A stretch of DNA of 11,510 nucleotides from an uncultured Lachnospiraceae bacterium (GTDB lineage: Bacteria; Bacillota; Clostridia; Lachnospirales; Lachnospiraceae), in assembly GCA_902803155.1 (NCBI GenBank), contig CADCOU010000103.1, forward strand, positions 1 to 11,510. Reading direction: 5' to 3'. Of the stretch, positions 1 to 7,111 are shown piece by piece (the stretch's first letter is position 1; each line of letters starts with the position of its first letter). The translations under genes were made by a program, and so were the position numbers. A model generated the notes under the pieces. That model saw only the letters and a program-made list of their open reading frames with translations, made no database searches and was not told where the DNA came from.

Positions 1-378
1 ATCAAGGCCTTCACAGAGGCTGAGGCTTATCCGGGACCGTCGATCGTGCTCTGCTACGCACCGTGCATCAACCACGGCATCAAGAAGGGCATGGCAAAGG
101 CACAGACCGAAGAGCAGCTGGCTGTCGAGGCAGGCTACTGGCATCTGTTCCGCTACAATCCGGCACTCAAGGCCGAGGGCAAGAATCCGTTCACACTGGA
201 TTCCAAGGCTCCGACCGGAGTATATGAAGAGTTCCTTGACGGTGAAGTCCGTTACAACTCCCTCAAGAGAGCGAATCCGGAGCGTGCGGCGAAGCTGTGG
301 GCGAAGAACAAGGCTGAGGCTGAGGAACGTTACGCATACCTCAATAAGCTGGTCAAGCTCTATGCGACAGAGGAGTAA
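1..378 (+). CDS. nifJ: pyruvate:ferredoxin (flavodoxin) oxidoreductase, C-terminal fragment
   Basis: This is the last 125 codons of a PFOR, which oxidises pyruvate with CoA to acetyl-CoA and CO2 and passes electrons through iron-sulfur clusters to ferredoxin or flavodoxin in the cytoplasm. The frame is open from base 1, so the gene starts upstream; the full protein is normally about 1,170-1,200 residues. The visible part holds the family's PGPSIVLCYAPCINHGI segment (fragment residues 11-27) and the later EAGYWHLFRYNP and FLDGEVRYNSL blocks. The Cys in APCINHG (bases 64-66) matches the distant fourth ligand of the proximal [4Fe-4S] cluster known from Desulfovibrio africanus PFOR; that is family knowledge, not seen directly. 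The Val codon GTG at base 46 could be mistaken for a start, but the homologous sequence continues upstream of it. The tail is rich in Lys, Glu and Ala, as usual. A strong terminator follows about 65 bases after the stop. Confidence 0.95.
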   Translation: MKAFTEAEAYPGPSIVLCYAPCINHGIKKGMAKAQTEEQLAVEAGYWHLFRYNPALKAEGKNPFTLDSKAPTGVYEEFLDGEVRYNSLKRANPERAAKLWAKNKAEAEERYAYLNKLVKLYATEE

Positions 379-444
379 GTAAGCTCTGTCACAGGATACT
401 GCTTCCACAGTAAAGTTTTTAATAACTCCATAAAGAAGTAACCG

Positions 445-480
445 GACTGCCGTCCTGCATTTCAGGACGGCAGTCTTTTT
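445..480 (+). terminator. intrinsic terminator of nifJ
   Basis: A perfect 13-bp stem pairs GACTGCCGTCCTG (445-457) with CAGGACGGCAGTC (463-475) around a 5-base loop, and five T follow at once (476-480). This is a textbook Rho-independent terminator and separates nifJ from the secreted-protein gene. A weaker 5-bp hairpin (TACTG/CAGTA) with a short T run lies just upstream near 393-418 and is probably incidental. Confidence 0.95.
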
Positions 481-523
481 GTGTTTCAGACTGACAACAG
501 GAAAGCCTGGCGGGAAAGAAGTC

Positions 524-552
524 TTGACTGATCCGTACTGATTTGATAAGGT
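524..552 (+). promoter_or_regulatory. possible weak sigma-A promoter for the secreted-protein gene
   Basis: TTGACT at 524-529 is a 5/6 match to the -35 consensus. At the usual 17-base spacing the -10 would be TAAGGT (547-552), a poor match, while TGATAA overlaps it at 544-549 with a 14-base gap. Some promoter must lie between the nifJ terminator and the start at 629, and this is the best candidate I see. An alternative sigma factor or an activator could explain the poor -10. Confidence 0.25.
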
Positions 553-628
553 TTAAACAAGATTACAAAGTAAAAGAAGACATATGTATCCATTTCAGGA
601 AATCATAAATTTATAGAGAGGATTGAAT

Positions 629-2260
629 ATGAAGAAAGAGAAACACAGGATCATGAGAAGGCTTGCATCCCTGATGCTGGCGATGGCTGTTACAGCAGTG
701 CTCCTTCCGTCTCCGGCGGAATATCTGTATGCAGAAGCCAGCGACGGGGCTTATCTGGAAGAGAGTGGCTCCACACTGCCGGAACCGGCAGATTCCGGAG
801 CAGTTGCAGAAGGTGCGGAAACCGGATCCGGCGAGGATATGCTGTCAGCACTGCCGGGAGATGAGACAGCCGGACTGCAGGAAGATATCGGCGTGGATAC
901 GATACCGGAAGAGAACAATGCTGAAGGACTACAGGAATTCCCGGCAGTGATCGATGATCCCGCAGATACCGGGACTCTTGAGCAGGATGGTATCGTCGCG
1001 ATCGAGGAGGATGAAGATGCGGCTGACGGGGACGGGGATGTCCTGACTGCTGCCGGCGAAGATATGATTGCGGCGGATGAGGAGGCTGATGAGCTTCAGG
1101 CTGCCGGAACAAAAACCGCTGCTCCTGTCGATCCGGGTCTCAGCGGAGGAAACACGGAACATATCGACATCCCTGTTTTGTTCGAGAAGATGGGGGTTTC
1201 TTCCGATGTTCCTTCCGCGGGAACGGGCGATGAGCTTTTCGCGGCAGATTCAATCAACTATAAAACAAAGGGCAATATCCCGTCCAGTTATCACAATCTG
1301 ACGATAACACAAAGCGGAACTACTGTTAAGGTGACAGGTACTGTGGCCCAGCCATGGAGTCTTGCATATCTGTACGTGGATGGCACAGAGGTTGCCAGTC
1401 TGTCCGGGCAGTCCGTGAACAGCACCATCAATATGAACAATTACGCAACAGGGTATCATACGGTAGCCCTGGGGGTTCTCAACTACACTGATAAGATTGC
1501 GGATATCATCGGAAAAAAATATATAGTCAGTAATACCATCACCGCAAAACCCGGATACAACGGAGTGTTCGAGGTTTATTCGAATTATCTGAATTACTTC
1601 CCCTATGACATGGCCGGCAACAATGCCGCCGGGAATCTGTATATGGAATACATTCCAAGTGGCGGCAAGACCTGGGCCCGTTCCGGTTATATGAAACGCA
1701 ACAGTATCAAGCTGTATATCCAGCAGTCATATTCCATTAAAGGTCTGAGACCGAACACGGTGTATCACACCCGGATCCGTTATGGCACATATGCGACGTA
1801 CTCCACGGGCTGGGGAGGAGACGGCAAGAGTTATTTCTTCGGGGGACCGGTACGGAATACTACCATGATCAAAACCGGTGTCGCTTCAAAGCCTGCGATT
1901 AAGTCGGTACAGGTGAAGGCTGTGAACATCAAGTACCATAAAGTCAGACATCCCGGCTATTACAATTATGTGGGCGGAACGCTGTTCTGGCACAGTGCAT
2001 ATACAGAAAAGTTCTATACATGCAATGTCAAGATCACCGTCAAGCTGAAGAAGAAACCGGGAACAAAAGGCCTGTGGATCAACGGCAAGTTTGTGCAGGG
2101 GAACAAGAAGACGTACACTGCGAAGTTTACGCCATATCCGAATTATTATGCAAAGAGGCCGCGCGGACGCTATAAATATCTGGTCAGTATCTGCACGGGT
2201 CAGGATGCCAAATGGGGCGGCTACTCACCGCTCTATCAGAAGAATAAGAAATACTCATGA
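629..2260 (+). CDS. secreted protein of unknown function with acidic N-terminal and basic C-terminal halves
   Basis: I do not recognise this 543-residue protein. I chose ATG 629 because AGAGAGGA (615-622) lies six bases ahead; an in-frame TTG at 623 overlaps that spacing. Residues 1-37 form a Sec signal peptide: a KKEKHRIMRR basic start, a hydrophobic core at about 12-26, and likely cleavage near YLYA-EA (35/36) or after A37. Residues 38-160 are low-complexity, with 38 Asp/Glu and no Lys or Arg, and look disordered. From about residue 205 it becomes beta-type and rich in Tyr, Asn, Thr and Gly. A GLRPNTVYHTRIRYG block near 365-385 resembles the end of a fibronectin type III-like domain. The last 125 residues carry 26 Lys/Arg and only 2 Asp/Glu. 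The only cysteines are at 465 and 522 and could form a disulfide. No sortase motif, transmembrane anchor or catalytic motif is visible, so release or non-covalent wall attachment is more likely. The gene stands alone between two terminators. A surface adhesin-like or wall-binding role is only inference. Confidence 0.85.
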   Translation: MKKEKHRIMRRLASLMLAMAVTAVLLPSPAEYLYAEASDGAYLEESGSTLPEPADSGAVAEGAETGSGEDMLSALPGDETAGLQEDIGVDTIPEENNAEGLQEFPAVIDDPADTGTLEQDGIVAIEEDEDAADGDGDVLTAAGEDMIAADEEADELQAAGTKTAAPVDPGLSGGNTEHIDIPVLFEKMGVSSDVPSAGTGDELFAADSINYKTKGNIPSSYHNLTITQSGTTVKVTGTVAQPWSLAYLYVDGTEVASLSGQSVNSTINMNNYATGYHTVALGVLNYTDKIADIIGKKYIVSNTITAKPGYNGVFEVYSNYLNYFPYDMAGNNAAGNLYMEYIPSGGKTWARSGYMKRNSIKLYIQQSYSIKGLRPNTVYHTRIRYGTYATYSTGWGGDGKSYFFGGPVRNTTMIKTGVASKPAIKSVQVKAVNIKYHKVRHPGYYNYVGGTLFWHSAYTEKFYTCNVKITVKLKKKPGTKGLWINGKFVQGNKKTYTAKFTPYPNYYAKRPRGRYKYLVSICTGQDAKWGGYSPLYQKNKKYS

Positions 2261-2270
2261 TATTCTCTGA

Positions 2271-2295
2271 GTACCGGAGCGGGATGCTCCGGTAC
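2271..2295 (+). repeat. perfect 10-bp inverted repeat after the secreted-protein gene
   Basis: GTACCGGAGC (2271-2280) and GCTCCGGTAC (2286-2295) flank a 5-base loop, ten bases past the stop codon. A run of G rather than T follows, so it is not a standard intrinsic terminator. It may protect the mRNA 3' end or be a protein-binding site. The true terminator lies just downstream. Confidence 0.7.
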
Positions 2296-2318
2296 CGGGG
2301 GACAGAGCAGACCCAGAC

Positions 2319-2368
2319 GGGCTGTGAAGATGGAGACAGATCATTCCATCCTTCACAGCCCTTTATTT
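2319..2368 (+). terminator. intrinsic terminator of the secreted-protein gene
   Basis: GGGCTGTGAAG (2319-2329) pairs perfectly with CTTCACAGCCC (2351-2361). The stem continues inward with ATGGA (2330-2334) against TCCAT (2345-2349) after one bulged C. The T-rich tail TTTATTTAT follows from 2362. It isolates the secreted-protein gene from the next operon. Confidence 0.9.
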
Positions 2369-2408
2369 ATAGCCGAATATGGTTGCCTGCGGCCGGAACA
2401 TGATGATA

Positions 2409-2438
2409 GTTACACAGAGATACCAGGTATGATATAAT
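2409..2438 (+). promoter_or_regulatory. extended -10 sigma-A promoter of the DUF1461-M16C-era-recO-lipoprotein-glyQS operon
   Basis: A perfect -10 TATAAT (2433-2438) is preceded by TG one base upstream (2430-2431), giving an extended -10. The -35 is GTTACA (2409-2414), 4/6 to consensus, with an 18-base spacer; a weak -35 is usual for extended -10 promoters. Transcription would start near 2445, leaving a leader of about 60 bases. Confidence 0.8.
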
Positions 2439-2449
2439 ACCCGACAGAC

Positions 2450-2481
2450 CGGTCCGGAGACATGCCGGATGTCCGGGACCG
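2450..2481 (+). other. hairpin in the 5' leader of the operon
   Basis: CGGTCC (2450-2455) pairs with GGACCG (2476-2481). Inside it GACAT (2459-2463) pairs with ATGTC (2469-2473) around a GCCGG loop, with a small internal bulge between the helices. It starts a few bases after the predicted transcription start and ends before the G-rich ribosome binding region (about 2485-2499), which it leaves free. No T run follows, so it is not a terminator. It may stabilise the transcript; no known riboswitch class is recognised. Confidence 0.5.
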
Positions 2482-2505
2482 CGTGAAGGGGAGAGGGGGA
2501 TACCG

Positions 2506-3180
2506 ATGGCACGCAGACCTAAAAAATCATCATTTGGCAGCAACCTGTTCTGGGCATTGATGATCGCGCTGTTTATTATCAGTTTTGCAGTGGTTTTTGT
2601 TCTGTACTGCAGACCGCTCTATTACCTTGACATCCGTCTTCTGAAGCTGGATGCCGCATCCGGAGTACCGGCTTCCGCAATCCGGAAGGATTATGACAGC
2701 ATCGTTCACTACCTGTGTTTCTGGAACCGGAAACCGCTGGCATTGGGCAGTTTTGCCATGAGTGAACAGGGGAGGATTCATTTTGCTGACTGCAAGAGGA
2801 TTTTTGACGCAGTACAGATCTTGTGCATCGTAACAGGTATCTTCACAGTCATCAGCTTTGTTCTTCATAAGCATGGGGGGAATGCGAGGTACCTGCGCCT
2901 TGCGGGGATCCTTACCATCGCGATTCCGGCTGTGCTCGGCATCCTGGCCGTATGGAGATGGGACCTGGTTTTCACGACATTTCATAAGCTCCTGTTCCGC
3001 AATGATTACTGGCTGTTTGACTCGGCGCGGGATCCCATTATCCTGGTCCTTCCGGACGCGTTTTTCTTTCAGTGCGCGATCGTGATCTTTGCGCTCATTC
3101 TTCTGGGAGGAATCATCTGCCTGTCCAGGGCATTCCGAAGGAAGCGGCGTGTGGCGGCATGGAGAGCAGGTATGAGATGA
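2506..3180 (+). CDS. DUF1461 / TIGR01906-type integral membrane protein
   Basis: This 224-residue membrane protein has unknown function. About four membrane segments are visible at residues 14-34, 102-120, 132-150 and 189-206, with a basic N-terminus (MARRPKK) and a very basic C-terminal tail (RRKRR near 212-216). Between segments 1 and 2 is the region IRKDYDSIVHYL to LGSFAMSEQGRIHFADCKRIFD (residues 59-101). Between segments 3 and 4 is the conserved stretch FTTFHKLLFRNDYWLFD with DPIILVLPDAFF (156-187). These blocks are what I recognise as the TIGR01906/DUF1461 family of Gram-positive bacteria, by memory and not by search. ATG 2506 follows a GGGGAGAGGGGG-type ribosome site. It is the first gene of the operon, and its TGA overlaps an ATG (ATGA at 3177-3180) in the frame of the next gene, which suggests coupled translation. 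Nothing visible indicates an enzymatic activity. Confidence 0.85.
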   Translation: MARRPKKSSFGSNLFWALMIALFIISFAVVFVLYCRPLYYLDIRLLKLDAASGVPASAIRKDYDSIVHYLCFWNRKPLALGSFAMSEQGRIHFADCKRIFDAVQILCIVTGIFTVISFVLHKHGGNARYLRLAGILTIAIPAVLGILAVWRWDLVFTTFHKLLFRNDYWLFDSARDPIILVLPDAFFFQCAIVIFALILLGGIICLSRAFRRKRRVAAWRAGMR

Positions 3181-3188
3181 ATTACACG

Positions 3189-3193
3189 AGGAG
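3189..3193 (+). promoter_or_regulatory. ribosome binding site deciding the start of the M16C peptidase
   Basis: AGGAG, within GAGGAGA, lies 10 bases before ATG 3204. An alternative in-frame ATG at 3177 overlaps the upstream stop codon and has only weak GGAG or GCAGG candidates ahead of it. The 3204 start also gives the N-terminus expected for the family. Confidence 0.6.
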
Positions 3194-3203
3194 AAGAATA
3201 TAC

Positions 3204-6158
3204 ATGGAACTTCAGAATCTGAAAGCATATACCCTGATCGAAAAGAAGGATCTTGCCGATATCGGCTCAACCGGGTATCTGCTGAAACATAACAGAACAC
3301 AGGCCCGTATCATGCTCATCGAGAATGAAGATGACAATAAGGTCTTCAACATCGCGTTCAGGACGACGCCGACCGATTCGACAGGGGTGCCCCATATCAT
3401 AGAGCATTCGGTGCTGTGCGGGTCGAAGGAGTATCCTTCCAAGGATCCGTTCGTGGAACTGGTGAAGGGATCTATGAATACGTTTCTGAATGCCATGACT
3501 TATCCGGATAAGACCATGTATCCGGTCGCAAGCTGTAACGACCAGGATTTTAAGAATCTGATGGATGTCTATCTGGATGCGGTGTTCTATCCGAACATCT
3601 ACCGCAATGAGCAGATCTGCCGGCAGGAGGGCTGGAGCTACCAGCTGGAAAATGAAGATGATCCGGTGGTGATCAACGGAGTTGTCTACAATGAGATGAA
3701 AGGCGCCTATTCTTCTCCGGATGATGTGCTGGAGCGAAAGGTCATGAATTCCCTGTTTCCGGATACGATGTACGGAGTGGATTCCGGAGGCGATCCGGAG
3801 CATATTCCGGATCTGAACTATGAGCAGTTCCTTGATTTCCACAGAAGATATTATCATCCGTCCAACTCCTACATTTATCTGTACGGAAAGATGGATTTTG
3901 AAGAGCGCCTGGAGTATCTGGACAGAGAATACCTCAGTGCGTTTGAGAAGGTCGACGGGGAGTTCGGAGCGAACGGGCCCGTGTATTCTGAAGTCGGCCT
4001 GCAGAAACCTTTCGATGCGCCTGCCGAGGCCGAGATCGCTTATCCGATCGGAGAAAATGATCCGATGGAGGACAATACGTATCTGACCTGGAATGTCGTC
4101 GTGGGTGAGAGCAGCGATACCAGGCTGTCCAATGCGTTTGCAGTCCTGAATTATGTTCTGCTGGAATCACCCGGCGCTCCGCTCAAAATGGCGCTACTTG
4201 ACGCCGGCATCGGGAAGGATGTTTACGGCTCCTATGATTCCGGTATTCGTCAGCCGGTCTTTTTCGTGACAGCGAAGAATGCGAACCGGGAGGATGCGGG
4301 AAGATTCAGGGAAACGGTCTGCAGTACGCTGGAGAAGCTCTGCAGGGATGGGCTGAACAGAAAAGCGCTGGAAGCGGCAGTCAACACGATGGAGTTCCGT
4401 TACCGGGAAGCGGATTACGGCGGATATCCGAAGGGACTGATCTATTCCCTGGATGTTTTTGACAGCTGGCTGTACAGGGATGACCAGCCGTTTGACTATC
4501 TGCTGCAGCTGGATGATTACAGGTTCCTGAGGGAGCAGATCGGAACCGGATATTACGAGGATCTGATCCGGACTTATATCCTGGAGAATCCCCATGCTTC
4601 TCTCCTGACAGCCGTCCCGAAGAAGGGGATGGTCCGCGCTTCGGAGGAGGAGACGGCAGGGAAGCTTGCCGCGTGGAAGGATACCCTTACGGAGGACGCT
4701 GTCAGGGAGCTGATCAGGCAGACGAGGGAACTGCGTGCATTCCAGGAGACTGCTTCCACGCCGGAAGAACTGGAAAAGATCCCGATGCTGAGGAGAGAGG
4801 ATCTCAGGAAGGAAGTCCGCCCGTTCAGCAATACCGAGTATGTGAAAGACGGAGTGAAGCTTATCCACCATGAAGCGCAGACGAACGGGATCTCCTATAT
4901 ATCTCTGCTGCTGGATACATCACGCATTGCGCAGGAAGACTATCCGTATCTGGGGATCTTCCGCTCCATGCTGGGAGATGTGAATACGGAACACTATTCC
5001 TATGATGAGCTGGCAAATGAGATCGGACGCAGGACCGGCGGCATTGCTTCCGCTGTAACGGTCTTTCCGAACAATGAAGACAGCAGGAAGGTGAAAGCCG
5101 CACTGGTCATCCAGATCTCGACCCTTCCGTCCGAGATTGATTTCTCCCTGGATATGGCACGCGAGATCCTCTTCACGTCGAAACTTGATGATGAGAAGCG
5201 GCTCAGGGAGATCCTTCAGAAGGCAAAGAGCCGCCTGTATGCCCATCTCACCGGAGCCGGTCATCAGACAGCGCTGACGCGCGCGATGTCGTACTTCAGT
5301 GCGGAATCGCTGTTCACGGACTGCGTGAGCGGCGTTGGGTTCTACCAGACAGTGGCAGACCTGGAGAAGCATTTTGATGAGAAGAAGGGCTTCCTGATCG
5401 AAAAACTGAGAAGCATGCGGGAGACTCTTCTGAACCGTGACGGATTCCTCGTCAGCTTCACAGGCGACAGAGGTGAGACGGAGCGTATTCTTGACGGCGC
5501 GGCCTCCATTGCCCGCGGTATGCAGGGAGATCCTTCCGCTGAGGGCGGACAGATCCGCTCTGTCAGCGGGCTGGAATATGACCGGAAGAATGAAGGGCTG
5601 CTCACGCCGGCAAAGGTACAGTATGTGGCACTGGCCGGTACCTACAGGGATGCCGGACTGGAATACACCGGTGCGCTCAATGTGCTGCGTGTGATCCTGA
5701 ATTATGACTATCTCTGGACAAATCTCAGAGTGATCGGCGGAGCATACGGATGCGGGGCTACATTTACAAGAAACGGTCCTGCTGCATTCTATTCCTACCG
5801 GGATCCGCACCTCAGGAATACACTTGCGGTCTATCGCAGGATCGCAGAGTTCCTGAAAGAGTTTACGGCAGACGAGAGGGATATGACGAAATACGTCATC
5901 GGTACGGTCTCCGGGCTGGATACCCCTCTGACGCCGAGGATGTCCGGCGTACGGGATCTGACTGCGTATATGAGCGGAATGACGGAGGAGATGGCGCAGG
6001 CAACCCGTGACCAGATTCTGAATGCTTCACAGGAAGACATCCGGGCACTGGCGCCTTATGTGGAGGCAATCCTCTCAGAGGAAGCTCTCTGCGTGGTCGG
6101 GAACGAAGAGAAGATACAGGCGGAGAAAGAGATCTTCGGATCGGTCATTTCACTGTAA
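3204..6158 (+). CDS. M16C (presequence protease-like) zinc metallopeptidase, insulinase family
   Basis: This 984-residue protein is a full-length single-chain M16C peptidase, related to mitochondrial PreP/Cym1 and bacterial insulinase-like enzymes that degrade peptides inside a closed two-half chamber. The inverted zinc motif HIIEH is at residues 64-68 (His64, catalytic Glu67, His68), and the distal zinc ligand is probably Glu164 in VVYNEMKGAYSSPDDV. The family blocks CGSKEYPSKDPF and NAMTYPDKTMYPVAS follow the motif. In the second half, LRVIGGAYG carries Arg842 and Tyr848, matching the substrate-holding Arg/Tyr pair of M16 C-terminal domains, so both halves look intact. There is no signal peptide, which suggests a cytoplasmic enzyme. 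The frame is open back to 3072, but NLKAYTLIEKKDLADIGS directly after ATG 3204 is the normal family N-terminus; ATG 3177 would add nine residues. It lies between the DUF1461-type gene and era, 19 bases before era. The natural substrate is unknown. Confidence 0.93.
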   Translation: MELQNLKAYTLIEKKDLADIGSTGYLLKHNRTQARIMLIENEDDNKVFNIAFRTTPTDSTGVPHIIEHSVLCGSKEYPSKDPFVELVKGSMNTFLNAMTYPDKTMYPVASCNDQDFKNLMDVYLDAVFYPNIYRNEQICRQEGWSYQLENEDDPVVINGVVYNEMKGAYSSPDDVLERKVMNSLFPDTMYGVDSGGDPEHIPDLNYEQFLDFHRRYYHPSNSYIYLYGKMDFEERLEYLDREYLSAFEKVDGEFGANGPVYSEVGLQKPFDAPAEAEIAYPIGENDPMEDNTYLTWNVVVGESSDTRLSNAFAVLNYVLLESPGAPLKMALLDAGIGKDVYGSYDSGIRQPVFFVTAKNANREDAGRFRETVCSTLEKLCRDGLNRKALEAAVNTMEFRYREADYGGYPKGLIYSLDVFDSWLYRDDQPFDYLLQLDDYRFLREQIGTGYYEDLIRTYILENPHASLLTAVPKKGMVRASEEETAGKLAAWKDTLTEDAVRELIRQTRELRAFQETASTPEELEKIPMLRREDLRKEVRPFSNTEYVKDGVKLIHHEAQTNGISYISLLLDTSRIAQEDYPYLGIFRSMLGDVNTEHYSYDELANEIGRRTGGIASAVTVFPNNEDSRKVKAALVIQISTLPSEIDFSLDMAREILFTSKLDDEKRLREILQKAKSRLYAHLTGAGHQTALTRAMSYFSAESLFTDCVSGVGFYQTVADLEKHFDEKKGFLIEKLRSMRETLLNRDGFLVSFTGDRGETERILDGAASIARGMQGDPSAEGGQIRSVSGLEYDRKNEGLLTPAKVQYVALAGTYRDAGLEYTGALNVLRVILNYDYLWTNLRVIGGAYGCGATFTRNGPAAFYSYRDPHLRNTLAVYRRIAEFLKEFTADERDMTKYVIGTVSGLDTPLTPRMSGVRDLTAYMSGMTEEMAQATRDQILNASQEDIRALAPYVEAILSEEALCVVGNEEKIQAEKEIFGSVISL

Positions 6159-6177
6159 TAACAGGAAGCGGAGGCAA

Positions 6178-7095
6178 ATGGAGAAATCATTCAAGTCGGG
6201 ATTTGTCGGTATCGTCGGACGGCCGAATGTGGGGAAGTCCACACTTATGAACCACCTGATCGGTCAGAAGATTGCCATAACCAGCGGTAAGCCGCAGACG
6301 ACACGCAATCAGATCCGCACAGTCTACACTTCGGACGAAGGGCAGATCATTTTCCTGGATACCCCCGGAATCCACAAGGCGGAAAACAAACTTGGGGAAT
6401 ACATGGATGATGTGGCGCTTGAGACACTCGCCCAGGTCGACGTGATCCTGTGGCTGGTAGAACCGTCTGCTTTCAGCGGGGCAGGAGAGAAGTTTATAGC
6501 TTCAAAACTGAAACTGACAAAGAAGCCGGTCATCCTGGTCATGAACAAGGTGGATACGGTTGATAAGAAAATGATCCCGGAATACATGGATCTGTATCGG
6601 AAACTATATCCCTTTGACGAGATCATTCCGGTCAGCGCCTTACGGAGCGTTAATACCGACAGTGTGCTGGAGGCAATCTTTGCGCATCTGCCGGAAGGAC
6701 CGATGTATTACGATGAGGAAACGGTCACGGATCAGACGCAGCGGACGATAGCGGCGGAGATCATCCGTGAGAAGGCGCTCCGGTGTCTGAAGGAGGAAGT
6801 CCCGCACGGTATTGCCGTGGAGATCCAGTCCATGAAGGAGCGGCAGCGTCCTTCCGCTGGAGATTCTATCTGGGACATCGAGGCAGTGATCATTACAGAG
6901 AAGGATTCCCACAAAGGTATCATTATCGGCAAAGGCGGAGCGATGCTGAAACGGATCGGCACACAGTCCCGCATTGCCATAGAAGAGATGATGGATGCCA
7001 GAGTAAACCTGAAGCTTTTTGTCAAGGTCCGAAAGGACTGGAGGGACAATGCAGGGATCCTCAGGAGCCTCGGCTACGACCCGAAGAAAGTCTGA
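6178..7095 (+). CDS. era: GTPase Era
   Basis: Era is a 305-residue GTPase that binds the 3' end of 16S rRNA and assists 30S subunit assembly, in the cytoplasm or at the membrane face. All nucleotide motifs are present: G1 GRPNVGKST (14-22), the Era-specific QTTRN switch (40-44), G3 DTPG (61-64), G4 NKVD (123-126) and G5 SAL (153-155). The C-terminal KH RNA-binding domain shows GIIIGKGG with the GKGG loop at 251-254. Length is normal for Era. I chose ATG 6178, with AGGAAGCGGAGG upstream (6163-6174), because MEKSFKSGFVGIVGRPN is the expected N-terminus; the frame is open further upstream only inside the peptidase gene. It starts 19 bases after the peptidase stop and is followed 16 bases later by recO, so it belongs to the same transcript. 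The era-recO pairing is common in Gram-positive bacteria. Confidence 0.98.
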   Translation: MEKSFKSGFVGIVGRPNVGKSTLMNHLIGQKIAITSGKPQTTRNQIRTVYTSDEGQIIFLDTPGIHKAENKLGEYMDDVALETLAQVDVILWLVEPSAFSGAGEKFIASKLKLTKKPVILVMNKVDTVDKKMIPEYMDLYRKLYPFDEIIPVSALRSVNTDSVLEAIFAHLPEGPMYYDEETVTDQTQRTIAAEIIREKALRCLKEEVPHGIAVEIQSMKERQRPSAGDSIWDIEAVIITEKDSHKGIIIGKGGAMLKRIGTQSRIAIEEMMDARVNLKLFVKVRKDWRDNAGILRSLGYDPKKV

Positions 7096-7100
7096 AGGAG
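7095..7100 (+). promoter_or_regulatory. ribosome binding site supporting the GTG start of recO
   Basis: AAGGAG lies on the last base of the era stop codon and the bases just after it, 11 bases before GTG 7112. No ATG exists in this frame between the era stop and ATG 7142, which is already inside the conserved RecO N-terminus, so GTG is the best start. Confidence 0.65.
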
Positions 7101-7111
7101 AACAAACAGGG

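Noticed and set aside
584..616. A 10-codon frame (MYPFQEIINL) just before the secreted-protein gene, ending in its ribosome binding site.
   Set aside because: It could be a leader peptide, but it has only a weak AAGAAG upstream and no regulatory codon run; chance is more likely.
690..1112. A 140-codon Arg/Pro/His-rich minus-strand frame opposite the acidic stretch of the secreted protein.
   Set aside because: Its odd composition follows from reading the GAx/GCx/GGx-rich acidic repeat region backwards; there is no independent support.
2530..3300. A 256-codon minus-strand frame opposite the DUF1461-type gene.
   Set aside because: The plus-strand protein has clear membrane segments and conserved blocks; the antisense product looks random and would cross into the next gene.
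4920..5810. A 296-codon minus-strand frame opposite the M16C peptidase.
   Set aside because: It is a shadow of an intact peptidase with conserved motifs on the other strand, and its sequence is low in recognisable structure.
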